Of a stretch of DNA of 64,000 nucleotides, positions 11,601 through 21,784 are shown in pieces. The DNA comes from Sthenelais limicola (taxonomy: Eukaryota; Annelida; Polychaeta; Phyllodocida; Sigalionidae): positions 50,364,986 through 50,428,985 of the forward strand of contig OW804097.1 of NCBI GenBank assembly GCA_942159475.1. Reading direction: 5' to 3'. The notes under the pieces are model-generated. The model saw only the letters and a program-made list of their open reading frames with translations, had not been told where the DNA came from and did no database searches. The first letter of the stretch is position 1, and each line of letters opens with the position of its first letter. Position numbers and translations under genes: made by a program.

Positions 11601-12244
11601 CCAGTTACCACCACATGACCCATTTACATATCCTGACTGCTACTTTTTGAGTTATTTTGAGTATTAGTGTAGCAGTTATTATATAGGTCATAGCTCTTCC
11701 TAATATCCCAAACAACTACTATCACTTCATGTCAGATATGATGAAATCCATCAATGCTTGAATGCTACTCACCATGTTCATTCTTAACACCAGAGTAAAC
11801 AGATACAAATTGAAAAAAGTTTAAAGACTACTTTTCTATTTAATCATCCTGATTAATGGGTTTCCTCTTACCTTTTGTCATAAACATAGACACTTTTGGA
11901 TAATCCTTGCTGGTGATATGGCATAAACCTACTCCAAGTCTTAATGAAATATATGCAGTATACTGTAGAGGGATATGTCTAGCCCATCTAGTAGCCATAT
12001 ACCTACAGCTGTAGCTAGTTCCCTGTTGTACTGAATTCAAATCAGCTTCAATATGATATCCAAAGGACCAGCCAACCTGGATGTAACTTTACATGTGTCA
12101 CTGTACATATGTAAACCATTGCTAACTTGAGGAGTCTCAGATCTTCAGCACAATACAATGTAATCCAAGTTCATCAAGTTACTTACCGAATGACAGTTGA
12201 ACTTGGCTCCAAACACTTCTGTGATGTCATCAGTCTCTGTGTAA

Positions 12245-12415
12245 TGTTCAATAAACCGGCAACGACAGACTTTGGAATAAGTTTGTTCAATAAAGTCTAT
12301 GTTCAATGGAATGGCAATGGCAGACTTTGGAATAAATCTATGTTCAATGGAACGGCAATGGCAATGGAATGGCAATGGCAGACATTAGAATAAGTTTATG
12401 TTCAATTGAACGGCA
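12245..12415. repeat. Irregular minisatellite related to the 27-bp array
   Basis: Repeats of TTCAATGGAATGGCAATGGC and AGACTTTGGAATAARTYTATG with variable spacing (about 40-60 bp). The phrase CAATAAACCGGCAACGA is shared with the 11566-11583 part of the previous array. Confidence 0.65.
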
Positions 12416-14794
12416 TTGGACCAGCTTATGTAAATTGGGATTGGGATCAATACCCAGAAAAACTGGGCTATTGGTCTGTCATTGATCTGTCATTACCGAC
12501 CTATTAACTTTTCATTTCTGTATGGGTCCAAACCCTTCATAATTCAATATGGATAAATTTAGATATAGATATAGACAAGGGTCGGACTAGGGACCACTAC
12601 GCCCAACCTTATATACTTATACACTATTTTACGCATACTCTGTACTCTGTATTATTCTTATTTTTTACCTGTATACTTGTACTACTTACTACCTTTCCTA
12701 TATGTGTTAATGTCTTCTCTGGGTTTAATGTTATTATCCTATTTAATCAATTGACATGTATTAATTGAGCTCGGAGAGCTCTTTTAATTTTTGTTAGAAT
12801 ATGTTAGAATACTAAGACTGACGGCATATCAGGTTTCATTCTACATTCCTTAAGATAAGAGACCCCCCTATTTTGGCGATGAAGGAATTGTCTAGAAATT
12901 TACATGCATATAATATAGCTACACTGCCAACATCTTGCTTAATTTTCAAAAATGTAATTTTATTTTTTCCTTTTCAAAATTTAGAAAATCAGTTGGCTTG
13001 ACCTACAGTTTGTTTGATCTTTGACCAAGCGCCAAATCTATGAAAGAATGTTGTTTCCCTGTCCGGTCTGCCGCCTCCTCCTCTCCTAATCTCCCCAGAG
13101 GGACCATCCTCCTCATCCTCCTCCCTTCTATCTGATGAGCTAATTAACGTAAAGAGCATATATGTCAGCATATAGCCTACTACACTTAAAAAGATTTTTT
13201 GTTTGTGAAATATATTAATATGACCAGGCGATAGGTCCGGGCCCTCCTAGTGTTACCATGTAACTGGACCGACCGGCGACAATGGCATAATTAATTAATT
13301 ATGCTTGCATAAAAACCCAAGCAAGAAGCATCGCCACATTCCGCCATCGGCGATGCATTAGCACTGTACAACTTCCTCTATGATCGGGGAACCCACTCTA
13401 TTTCTCATTGTCCAACACCCAAAAGTTACATGACTGCCTAAGTTAGAGCCTTAGGGAGAGATTGGACCAAGATTTTTTAGCTCTTACTGGTATAATTAGT
13501 GCATAACAGACCTCTCACATTCACCCTTTATCTGCATGAGGACGTCAAAATCAGACATTGTTGTGGTCCTTACACCTTGTGGCAATGTGGTAAACTAACA
13601 GCAAGTGCCAGGAATGGTTTCTCACCCTCCCATGAGGTAGCGCCACCGTATGATGTGTAAAACAGCGCCGCATCGGTGATTGTTTTTCACGTTGACTTAA
13701 CATTAAAATTACACGATTTTGGAGGAGGGTGGGCGGGACAGTAAGGAGAATGGTGGGCGGGATGGTGGGCAATGTGTGCCTACAAAAACAAAAACGTAAA
13801 TAGCCCAAGACTTCCCCTCAAACTCTGACGATAGGCCTTGATCTGGTGCCATCACACTCTCTGGACGTTAGGAACGTCTTCAGCCGAGAGGTAACCAACA
13901 CCTCACGGGACTCTTAACGACGTTGACGTGACGTCATAAAGCGGTGCACTTGTTACCTGGATAAATATCCAGGTGATATTAGTTGTTGCAAGTCAATGCT
14001 CTCAACTAATGAGTGTGGGTCTGTCAATTTGTTCTCTCTGCATTAATGGTTTAATGGGGAGAGACAATATATCCAGTACACTCCTTCCATTGCCCAGGGG
14101 CAATGTTTGGCACAACATGGTTTCGCTAATGTAGCTCTTCAGGCACTTGAGTTAGCCCTCTGGGGGGAGGGATAACACAGGAATTCATGGCATTGGAGAT
14201 TTGTTTTTCCATTAGACTAAGTCTAAATTGAATAGATTGATGGTGATAAAAATGTTTTTTAGCCCCTCATCAACTATGTATATATGGAAGTGATGTATCA
14301 ATACTTCATGAGAATAAATAAAGTGTTATTTACTGAGTCACAGGAGTATATTATACAGCAATAACATATGGCTGACTGTTGTCAGTAGGGGTGCCTCCAT
14401 GTTACAAGGATGTTGACATGAGAGGGGCCCGGCCCGGCCATGGATTTGATTTTTCCCAATAGCAGACGATTGAATCATGCGATTTTCTTTAAGATCTTCA
14501 TATACATAGCTGACATGTTTTTCTAACCTCCCAATTAAAAAAAAAGGGGGTCATTGAACTAAAAAAGGAGTTATTTAGCTGAATTTGTATCGCAATGAGT
14601 TTCCCCCATTGAAATCAATAGTGAATGGAAGTAAATTTCAGTCATCCCTAAATCACAAAATAATATGATAACATCCTGCTTTCCTTGCTTTTTAATTGCA
14701 ATGGGCAGTTAAATGTGTTTAAGTAGAATGTTACCATTGTGATTCTACATTTGTGAAAGAAATCGTCGTCGTATGCACCACTTTCGTCTTCGTC
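12416..14794. other. Non-coding stretch upstream of the tandem duplication
   Basis: No gene is supportable. It contains a cAMP-response-type palindrome TGACGTCA (13929-13936), a hairpin ACCTGGATA/TATCCAGGT (13955-13974), and a GGTAGT/GGTGGC-rich start of the next duplicated unit. The reverse complement of about 13850-13890 reads CTGAAGACGTTCCTAACG, a weak relative of the structured motif near 63922. Confidence 0.35.
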
Positions 14795-15204
14795 TGAGCG
14801 CAGTGGTAGTGGTAGTGGTAGTGGTGGCAGTGGTGCTGGTCATGCTATGTCACGGTTGGTTGGCCAGCTGAGTGGGAGCTTAGTGTTAGTGGTACCAGTG
14901 GTCGTCAGCAGTGGTGACAGTGGGTGTATGTACTAATGTAGGTATGAATGTACATGTACATGCAAACATAGTTACACCTTACAACTACAATCTGAGCAGC
15001 TATTATTATTGTGGTGACCTAGTATGTAGTATGGTTACAATCATTTAAACATGAGAAGTTTGCATCTGTTTTAACAAATGTATAATTTGAATAATTTTTT
15101 TTCTAAATATATGCTGTTTTAAGGTATTCTGGTGGGGTTTACTTGGTGTCATTGGGAGAATTCCTTAACATTCACATGCTTACTTGAAATTTAGAATGGT
15201 TCTT

Positions 15205-15285
15205 CTATGTATGTATCAGTATGTATGTATCAGTATGTATGTATCAGTATGTATGTATCAGTATGTATGTATCAGTATGTATGCA
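15205..15285. repeat. (TATGTATCAG)n and (TATG)n microsatellites
   Basis: A TATGTATG/TATCAG repeat precedes array 1 (15205-15285) and array 2 (about 16723-16815). Pure (TATG)n tracts lie at 15793-15865 and 17339-17400, shorter in unit 2. Confidence 0.9.
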
Positions 15286-15288
15286 GTC

Positions 15289-15622
15289 CTGCACTCTAAG
15301 AGTGCTGCTCAGCACAGTGCTGCACTCTAGAGTGCTGCTCAGCACAGTGCTGCACTCTAGAGTGCTGCTCAGCACAGTGCTGCACTCTAGAGTGCTGCTC
15401 AGCACAGTGCTGCACTCTAGAGTGCTGCGCAGCACAGTGCTGCACTCTAATGTGCTGCGCAGCACAGTGCTGCACTCTAGAGTGTTGCGCACCACAGTGC
15501 TGCACTCTAGAGTGCTGCGCACCACAGTGCTGCACTCTAATGTGCTGCGCAGCACAGTGTTGCACTCTAGAGTGCTGCGCAGCACAGTGTTGCACTCTAA
15601 TGTGCTGCGCAGCACAGTGCTC
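15289..15622. repeat. 30-bp minisatellite of alternating palindromes, array 1
   Basis: Eleven or so copies of a 30-bp unit. One half centres on the perfect palindrome CACTCTAGAGTG, the other on GTGCTGCGCAGCAC (or the variant GTGCTGCTCAGCAC). Nearly every 15 bp is thus self-complementary, so the array can form cruciforms or a long comb of hairpins in RNA. CTCTAATG replaces CTCTAGAG in some units, disrupting the palindrome. Long open frames occur on both strands only because the period is divisible by 3. Confidence 0.92.
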
Positions 15623-16100
15623 CCTCCAGGACATCAAAGATACATCATTCATGGCACTTATGAATATATGACGTAACAAATTCGCCAATACTTTTGTATG
15701 TCAAAAGTTCTATGATTAGAAGCATATCCTTGTTTCAGGATCTGTGAGTTTTGTGTTTTCATATATAGTCCCATGACTTATAATTATAAATGAATGTATG
15801 TATGTATGTATGTATGTATGTATGTATGTATGTATGTATGTATGTATGTATGTATGTATGTATGTGTACATGTACTTATTTATGTATACATGTAGCCCAT
15901 TGCAATTCTATATGACGTTAGTCATAGCCGTGCATCTTGTTGTTTTCACCCAGCCACGTTCTTTCCGAAGACAAAGTTTGAACAAAATATTGTGACTTCT
16001 ATTGTTTCTTGCATTAATTCCTTGTTTCTTTCATTAATTCCTGCCTGCTGCAGTGCTGATGACGCTGGCATTTATCTTTAAATATATATCATGGCATAAA

Positions 16101-16274
16101 AATAGAACTAAACTTGAGCTGCATATGCAACAACACATTCACAAAATGCTTGCGGCTTTGGTGAATGTCTTTCAAGCTAGCCTTCGGCACTTGTGAAAGA
16201 CATTCACCAAAATTAAGCCACTTGCATTTTGTGAATACGTTGTCCCATAGGCTGCTCGCGTTAAGTTCTATCTT
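16101..16274. mobile_element. Foldback MITE, copy in unit 1
   Basis: Almost the whole 174 bp is an inverted repeat. Left arm landmarks AATAGAACT, CATTCACAAAATGC, TTGGTGAATGTCTTTCA are matched by right arm TGAAAGACATTCACCAA, GCATTTTGTGAATACG, AGTTCTATCTT. The loop is CTAGCCTTCGG. No coding capacity. It is duplicated with the larger unit. Confidence 0.75.
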
Positions 16275-16819
16275 AATATCTCATACAATATAGTGACAAT
16301 GAGCTCATGAAATGAGCGCAGTGGTAGTGGTAGTGGTAGTGGTGGCAGTGGTGCTGGTCATGCTATGTCACGGTTGGTTGGCCAGCTGAGTGGGAGCTTA
16401 GTGTTAGTGGTATCAGTGGTCGTCAGCAGTGGTGACAGTGGGTGTATGTACTAATGTAGGTATGAATGTACATGTACATGCAAACATAGTTACACCTTAC
16501 AACTACAATCTGAGCAGCTATTATTATTGTGGTGACCTAGTATGTAGTATGGTTACAATCATTTAAACATGAGAAGTTTGCATCTGTTTTAACAAATGTA
16601 TAATTTGAATAATTTTTTTTCTAAATATATGCTGTTTTAAGGTATTCTGGTGGGGTTTACTTGGTGTCATTGGGAGAATTCCTTAACATTCACATGCTAA
16701 CTTGAAATTTAGAATGGTTCTTCTATGTATGTATCAGTATGTATGTATCAGTATGTATGTATCAGTATGTATGTATCAGTATGTATGTATCAGTATGTAT
16801 GTATCAGTATGTATGCAGT

Positions 16820-17169
16820 CCTGCACTCTAAGAGTGCTGCTCAGCACAGTGCTGCACTCTAGAGTGCTGCACTCTAGAGTGCTGCTCAGCACAGTGCTGC
16901 ACTCTAGAGTGCTGCTCAGCACAGTGCTGCACTCTAGAGTGCTGCTCAGCACAGTGCTGCACTCTAGAGTGCTGCGCAGCACAGTGCTGCACTCTAATGT
17001 GCTGCGCAGCACAGTGCTGCACTCTAGAGTGTTGCGCACCACAGTGCTGCACTCTAGAGTGCTGCGCACCACAGTGCTGCACTCTAATGTGCTGCGCAGC
17101 ACAGTGTTGCACTCTAGAGTGCTGCGCAGCACAGTGTTGCACTCTAATGTGCTGCGCAGCACAGTGCTC
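16820..17169. repeat. 30-bp palindromic minisatellite, array 2
   Basis: Same array in the second tandem unit, with the same order of variant units as array 1 but one additional 15-bp half-unit near 16857-16871 (ACTCTAGAGTGCTGC repeated). This is a direct record of half-unit slippage since the duplication. Confidence 0.92.
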
Positions 17170-17635
17170 CCTCCAGGACATCAAAGATACATCATTCATG
17201 GCACTTATGAATATATGACGTAACAAATTCGCCAATACTTTTGTATGTCAAAAGTTCTATGATTAGAAGCATATCCTTGTTTCAGGATCTGTGAGTTTTG
17301 TGTTTTCATATATAGTCCCATGACTTATAATTATAAATGAATGTATGTATGTATGTATGTATGTATGTATGTATGTATGTATGTATGTATGTATGTATGT
17401 GTACATGTACTTATTTATGTATACATGTAGCCCATTGCAATTCTATATGACGTTAGTCATAGCCATGCATCTTGTTGTTTTCACCCAGCCACGTTCTTTC
17501 CGAAGACAAAGTTTGAACAAAATATTGTGACTTCTATTGTTTCTTGCATTAATTCCTTGTTTCTTTCATTAATTCCTGCCTGCTGCAGTGCTGATGACGC
17601 TGGCATTTATCTTTAAATATATATCATGGCATAAA

Positions 17636-17809
17636 AATAGAACTAAACTTGAGCTGCATATGCAACAACACATTCACAAAACGCTTGCGGCTTTGGTGAA
17701 TGTCTTTCAAGCTAGCCTTCGGCACTTGTGAAAGACATTCACCAAAATTAAGCCACTTGCATTTTGTGAATACGTTGTCCCATAGGCTGCTCGCGTTAAG
17801 TTCTATCTT
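17636..17809. mobile_element. Foldback MITE, copy in unit 2
   Basis: Duplicate of the 16101-16274 element, carried along by the tandem duplication. It differs at one position I noticed (AAAACGC for AAAATGC), which slightly weakens the stem. Confidence 0.75.
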
Positions 17810-17913
17810 AATATCTCATACAATATAGTGACAATGAGCTCATGAAATAACTGCTACAAGTAATAGGCCTACTATGTACTACCATACTTAAATGTGATCC
17901 TTTCTTCTTGCAG

Positions 17914-18120
17914 ATTGATTTTTGTTATATTCCCAACTACTGCACTATCAACCATGGCTGCACAACGAGGTATTTTGGGCGTCAAGAAGGACCCCAAAAA
18001 GCAGATCCTTTTTTCCTTCCACACCCGTGAGGGAGAGGAATGGCCTTCAGATGATTCTGGAGACTCTGACTACGCACCAAGTAAGGTAGAAGCCAAGGAT
18101 GCAGATGTGGTTCTACCAAA
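17914..18120 (+). CDS. FBXL6: F-box/LRR protein (FBXL6-like), first coding exon
   Basis: The acceptor TTTCTTCTTGCAG ends at 17913. The ATG at 17954 has a good context (ACCATGG), and the exon ends at 18120 before GTAAGT. It encodes about 55 residues beginning MAAQRGILGVKKDPKK, then an acidic serine stretch (WPSDDSGDSDYAPS). The exon leaves two bases of a codon, exactly the phase needed by the one-base start of the exon at 42058. Joining them places a lysine-rich run before the F-box. The acceptor implies an upstream noncoding exon. FBXL6-type proteins are substrate-recognition subunits of SCF (SKP1-CUL1-F-box) ubiquitin ligases. The N-terminus is poorly conserved, so membership of this exon rests on phase, orientation and absence of another partner. 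Confidence 0.7.
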
Positions 18121-18849
18121 GTAAGTTTGGTTAAGTGATACCCATTGTATAATATATTACTGTACGGTGCCGTAGGCCGACTATATCACATTTAACTCTA
18201 CCTGAGCTATTGACCGAGTAATCCGGTATATGATGGGATTATAGGACCGAAAGATATAATACTTAGATGTTATAAGAGTAGATAGACTCCTGGGGAGAAA
18301 TGAGAGGAGGGACAGGAGAAAAGTATGGAAAGGCATTTGTATGCACAAAGATACAGTAGCATATTAGCTCATACTATTGCATTCTTCAATTCCCAATCTG
18401 CAATTCAGCTTTTCGAAGTAGCAAAACGTTTGATTCAGTGAAACACTATTCCCTTTAATTATTTATTATTACCCAGTTGGTGCAAATTAGTGCATGGGGT
18501 TATAAGAATGGGGTTATAAAAAGTAATAAATTGCGTGGACTTACTTCCTACACATGGTGATGACCCTGATGTTTTGACAGATGAAGGACATATAAATTCC
18601 TCATTTCCTGGCTCAGGCACTTCTAAAATTGAAACTGGTGGGTTTTCTTGTGTCTCTCCTTCAAGTGGGTTATCATCTGGAACATTCTTGAGTTTGTAAA
18701 TTAGTGATCGAACCTTTGTGCTGGATCTCCCCCAGTTGTTCCATGCAAAAAATGTAGGATCTGTTTTAGTTTGTCCATTGCTCTCTATGCTCCCCGTGGG
18801 GAAATGACGTGAACATAATCAAGATTTTGGTCCAATCTTTACCTCATCT
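18121..18849. other. Start of intron 1 before the LTR element
   Basis: Intronic sequence between the donor at 18121 and the LTR at 18850. On the minus strand, about 18800-18535 is an open frame of roughly 85 codons without a start (TKTDPTFFAWNNWGRSSTKV, then VPDDNPLEGETQENPPVSI). It ends at a donor-like GTAAGT (minus strand, near 18551). This may be an exon or exon relic of an unknown gene. Confidence 0.35.
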
Positions 18850-19076
18850 TGCTATATATAGGTACGCATGTATAATTAAAACCTATTTTGATAGTATACT
18901 CCCCCTTCTTATTATCTGGGGTAGTATCCCCCCTACTATTTGAGATATGCTAACCAGCGCATGCGCGCTAGGTCGCGTGGGACCTGCCCACGCTCACGTA
19001 CTGAATAAACTAGTTAACATCAACAAGCCGCCGTGTTCACTTGCTTTTCCCTTACATTATATTCAATAATATAACA
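18850..19076 (+). repeat. Outer element 5' LTR (227 bp)
   Basis: Starts TGCTATATATAGG and ends AATATAACA (TG...CA ends). It contains a TATATATA stretch at the very start and the palindromic CAGCGCATGCGCGCTAGG (18956-18973), which resembles an NRF1 site. It matches the split 3' LTR apart from six substitutions. Confidence 0.95.
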
Positions 19077-19102
19077 TACTGGTGGAGAACTAAACGGTCC
19101 AA
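19077..19102 (+). other. Primer-binding-site region of the outer element
   Basis: TGGTGGAGAACTAAACGG starts 3 bp after the LTR (19080). TGG pairs with the CCA end of a tRNA, as in Ty3/gypsy elements. I do not assign the tRNA. Confidence 0.65.
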
Positions 19103-19525
19103 ATGATACCTAAAAGGAGCGGAAGAATTTCCGATCCAGCTTATAAGGCGACTACAGATTACAGAAAAGTCTTAGGACATAGGGAAAAAAGCATTTTTAA
19201 AAGCAAAGAACGCGAATTGGTAAAGGCATCCAAGCCCTCACCGCAGGACAAAGGCAAGTCTCAACAGCAAATCGCGGAAGGGAAGCCTAAGGAATTACCA
19301 GTAGCAGAATCACCTGTATTTACTAAAAAGGTGGCTGATCAAAAGAAGGAATTACAGGCCTTTTTGAGCACAGGAGGAATAAAACCGACAGTAATTCCAA
19401 ATTATTCTCAGGACGATAGTTTTATTAACTATAGGTCGGCTGTGGAAGACACAGGTAGTAGTTCCTCTACCATTTCTACGCTAGCAGAAACCACTGAGAG
19501 ATTCAGATTGTACGATTTCCATTGA
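19103..19525 (+). CDS. gag: Gag N-terminal segment, outer element
   Basis: A 140-residue frame starting at ATG 19103, 26 bp after the LTR. It is basic and rich in K, S and P at the start (MIPKRSGRISDPAYK), then serine-rich near the end. It is the first ORF of the element and therefore the Gag N-terminus. It ends at TGA 19523-19525 while the coiled-coil Gag region opens in another frame at 19522. Whether this is a mutation or a programmed overlap cannot be told from one copy. No known domain is recognisable in this part. Confidence 0.7.
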   Translation: MIPKRSGRISDPAYKATTDYRKVLGHREKSIFKSKERELVKASKPSPQDKGKSQQQIAEGKPKELPVAESPVFTKKVADQKKELQAFLSTGGIKPTVIPNYSQDDSFINYRSAVEDTGSSSSTISTLAETTERFRLYDFH

Positions 19526-20775
19526 CTGATATGCAAAAAGAAGAGGAAGCGAGGCAACAAGAGCACGAAGCCCTACAAGCGAAAGAAAAGGCAAGGTGGG
19601 AAACGATCAGAGGAGAGGACGCGAAAAAGAAGAAAGAGTACGCTGAGGCCTTACAGAGGGACAAACAGAGAGCTTGGGAAATTAGGGCTGAAGAGAAGCG
19701 AAGACACGAAGTTCAAATCCCAGAGGAAGAAAGAAGAAAAGCTTTAGCCCTAGAAAACGAAAGAAAAATCGAATCAGCTAGACTAGAAAGAGAACGAGCC
19801 CAGCAGGCCCACGAAAAGTGGCAACGCGAGGAAAAAGTAAGGATAGACGAGGAAAAAGCTCAGCAGGCTCACGAAAAGTGGCAACTTCAAGAAGAATTAA
19901 GGTGGAAGAAGGAACAAGAAAGAAAGGAACACGTTGCTGAAATCCTCAAGGAACAAAAGAGACAAAGAAGAGTAGAGGAAGAGGGCCGCAGAATTAAACA
20001 GGAAAAAATGGCGGCCGCAGCTAGACAAAATAAGGAAAAAACCGCCGACTCAGAGGCATATCAGCAAGAATTCCAACCCTGGATGAAAGAAGCCATGGAT
20101 TATATGGCCAGAGGCCCACAAAGGGAATACAAAGACGATAGAGAAGAGAAAAGGGATAGAGTTCTCGGAGATTTAGCCGCATTAATCCAACAAATGATGG
20201 TGACCCAGGATAGAATGAATACAAAAAACACGGATCTTCACAAGGATGTGCTTCGAACCCACAAAGAGGTAGCAGGGAGAAGTAGTGCCCATCAAGATGA
20301 GAAGATAGAGCGGTTAACCTCGACATTATCGGGGGTTGTCGATAAATTGGATAAAATCAAACCTGTATTAGGAGATGGAGGAACAAGAAAAATGTTAGTA
20401 CAACCTCCAAAAGAATTCTCGTACCCAACTGCACTAATGTCTGCCCAAAATTTCATGACAGAATATGAAGAATTTACCACAAGCTTAAAAGCCGACGATG
20501 AACTGAAAATGTCAAGACTTGCAAAATACCTGGATGGGGAGGCAAAGGCATATTTCGATCAGTTTAAGGTAATTATGCCAAGGGCAGATTTCAACACTTT
20601 CAGAAGGGCATTTGAGACAAAATTCGAGTCACTAAGCTACGACGAACAACTGAAAGACTATAGTAATAGAAACCAAGGAAAAGACGAGAGAGTGAGGTCC
20701 TACGACAAGGAGAAAAAGGTGCTTCTAATAAGGTCTCCATTGCCGGAGATAGCAAAGGTTGAAAAAATGGACTAA
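19522..20775 (+). CDS. gag: Gag coiled-coil and capsid region, outer element
   Basis: About 417 codons. Roughly residues 1-175 are a long charged helix (K/E/R/Q-rich) containing a tandem motif AQQAHEKWQ..EE repeated near 19800 and 19858, a strong coiled-coil candidate. Residues about 290-410 look like a Ty3/gypsy capsid (PPKEFSYPTALMSAQNFMTE, then LAKYLDGEAKAYFDQF and FNTFRRAFETKF). The frame ends at TAA 20773-20775 just after a run of six A (20764-20769). Homologous capsid sequence continues in another frame from about 20770, so a one-base indel in the A run disrupts Gag here. Gag forms the particle and packages RNA. Confidence 0.8.
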   Translation: MTDMQKEEEARQQEHEALQAKEKARWETIRGEDAKKKKEYAEALQRDKQRAWEIRAEEKRRHEVQIPEEERRKALALENERKIESARLERERAQQAHEKWQREEKVRIDEEKAQQAHEKWQLQEELRWKKEQERKEHVAEILKEQKRQRRVEEEGRRIKQEKMAAAARQNKEKTADSEAYQQEFQPWMKEAMDYMARGPQREYKDDREEKRDRVLGDLAALIQQMMVTQDRMNTKNTDLHKDVLRTHKEVAGRSSAHQDEKIERLTSTLSGVVDKLDKIKPVLGDGGTRKMLVQPPKEFSYPTALMSAQNFMTEYEEFTTSLKADDELKMSRLAKYLDGEAKAYFDQFKVIMPRADFNTFRRAFETKFESLSYDEQLKDYSNRNQGKDERVRSYDKEKKVLLIRSPLPEIAKVEKMD

Positions 20776-20795
20776 AAGAAAGCCTCAGCAAGCTA

Positions 20796-21410
20796 GTGTT
20801 AGCAGATGTGCCGACAACATTAGAACAAGCCTCCCAGCTGGCCAGAAAAGCAGAGGTTTGGCTGGCAACACAGAATGGAGAGAAAAAAGTGGAGATTGCG
20901 GAGGTAAATTACATGAACTATAATAACCAAAACACCAATTTCACACCACATCAGAGTAGGGATCCGTCAAAAGGGTCTAATACGAGTAGAGAATCATCAA
21001 AAACGAGGGATTCTTCACGAGGAAGACAGGGATACCAGGAGGCTCGAGATAAAAGTAAGGAGAGGAGGGACAAGAGCATGGAGAGATGTCAGGGATATCA
21101 GCCTTATTTCCAGCAATATAACCCTTACCCTTACCAGCCGTTTCCACAACCCTATTATCCGTATCAACCGCAATACCAGCTACAATACCAGCCACAATTC
21201 CAACAGTTCCAGCCCTACCCGTATTTCGCACAACAGGCTTCTAGATCGAGCAGCAAGGAGAGAGGCAGAAGTAAAGAGAGAAAGTTCGACAGTGCTTCTA
21301 ATACTACAGGTAGCTCCTCAAGATCTTCAAGCAAAGATAAAAGGCGAAAATCACAGGAGGACAAGAACAGACCTCCAACCCCCCATCCAAATGGGAAGAA
21401 GGAAAACTAA
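20796..21410 (+). CDS. gag: Gag C-terminal region: low-complexity RS and Y/Q/P domain
   Basis: Continues the capsid C-terminal lobe (DVPTTLEQASQLARKAEVWL), then a segment rich in R, S, D and K. A 45-residue tract dominated by Y, Q, P and F follows (about 21110-21230, for example QPYFQQYNPYPYQPFPQPYY). Then comes another RS-rich stretch (SRSSSKERGRSKERK). No CCHC zinc knuckle is present anywhere in this Gag. RS and Y/Q/P-rich tracts resemble RNA-binding, phase-separating proteins and may replace the nucleocapsid knuckle; that is inference. The stop at 21408-21410 is overlapped by the protease frame lying at -1. Confidence 0.75.
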   Translation: MLADVPTTLEQASQLARKAEVWLATQNGEKKVEIAEVNYMNYNNQNTNFTPHQSRDPSKGSNTSRESSKTRDSSRGRQGYQEARDKSKERRDKSMERCQGYQPYFQQYNPYPYQPFPQPYYPYQPQYQLQYQPQFQQFQPYPYFAQQASRSSSKERGRSKERKFDSASNTTGSSSRSSSKDKRRKSQEDKNRPPTPHPNGKKEN

Positions 21411-21469
21411 AGCCTGACAGCGATGGGAGCAATCACTGTCAGACAAATAGCCTAGAGAACAATAAGGAA

Positions 21470-21784
21470 ATGCCCACGGATGTGAAATATGAACAATGTG
21501 AAATAGAGCTAGACGGCCAGCTAACGCTGAAGAAAGGTAAGGAAAGTCCCATAATTCTAAATGTCAGCAAGGGTTGTATTAATATTGAAATGGAAACATT
21601 TAAATTACCAGTGTTGATAGATACGGGAGCTAACTATTCCTTTATTTCAGGCAGTTTTTTCAGGGCTTTAAGAGCAAAATTAAAAGCTATGAAGATAAAA
21701 AATTGTCACGTTAGAGTCTATGTGGCGGACAGCTCTGCACAGACCGCTAGAAAGAAGGTTATTATTTCTTGTCTCAGAAGGTAA
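21470..21784 (+). CDS. pol: Aspartic protease, outer element
   Basis: The frame is open from before 21400, in the -1 frame relative to Gag, so a -1 frameshift probably joins gag and pol. LPVLIDTGANYSFIS (about 21605-21650) is the retropepsin active site D-T-G followed by the usual hydrophobic strand. The flap and C-terminal ILGTDFLKKY are found in the next frame downstream (about 21834-21863), so a frameshift sits between, near 21755, and the protease is broken. Retropepsin cleaves the Gag-Pol polyprotein during particle maturation. Confidence 0.8.
   Translation: MPTDVKYEQCEIELDGQLTLKKGKESPIILNVSKGCINIEMETFKLPVLIDTGANYSFISGSFFRALRAKLKAMKIKNCHVRVYVADSSAQTARKKVIISCLRR

Larger units (their letters stand above)
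14795..17847. repeat. Recent 1.5 kb tandem duplication (two units)
   Basis: Unit 1 is 14795-16312 and unit 2 is 16313-17847, joined head to tail. Both begin TGAGCGCAGTGGTAGTGG and end ATGAGCTCATGAAA. I counted only about four substitutions outside the repeat arrays (for example at 14892/16411 and 15929/17464), so identity exceeds 99 percent. Length differs through copy number in the internal microsatellites and one extra 15-bp half-unit in the palindromic array. Unit 2 ends about 65 bp before the acceptor of the first coding exon of the F-box gene. Confidence 0.93.

Noticed and set aside
11379..11667. Four overlapping short frames (SRESNG..., LDSRLVA...)
   Set aside because: Translations of the 27-bp minisatellite in several frames.
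15289..15622. CRISPR-like regular repeat array
   Set aside because: The units are contiguous with no unique spacers; this is a minisatellite in a eukaryotic genome.
15221..15688. Long overlapping frames on both strands with CCT/LECC or STVLHSRVL repeats (also at 16702-17235)
   Set aside because: They arise from a 30-bp repeat whose length is divisible by three; all frames are open on both strands and there is no non-repetitive coding sequence.
15798..15995. MYVCMYVCMYVC... frame (also 17345-17530)
   Set aside because: Pure (TATG)n microsatellite.
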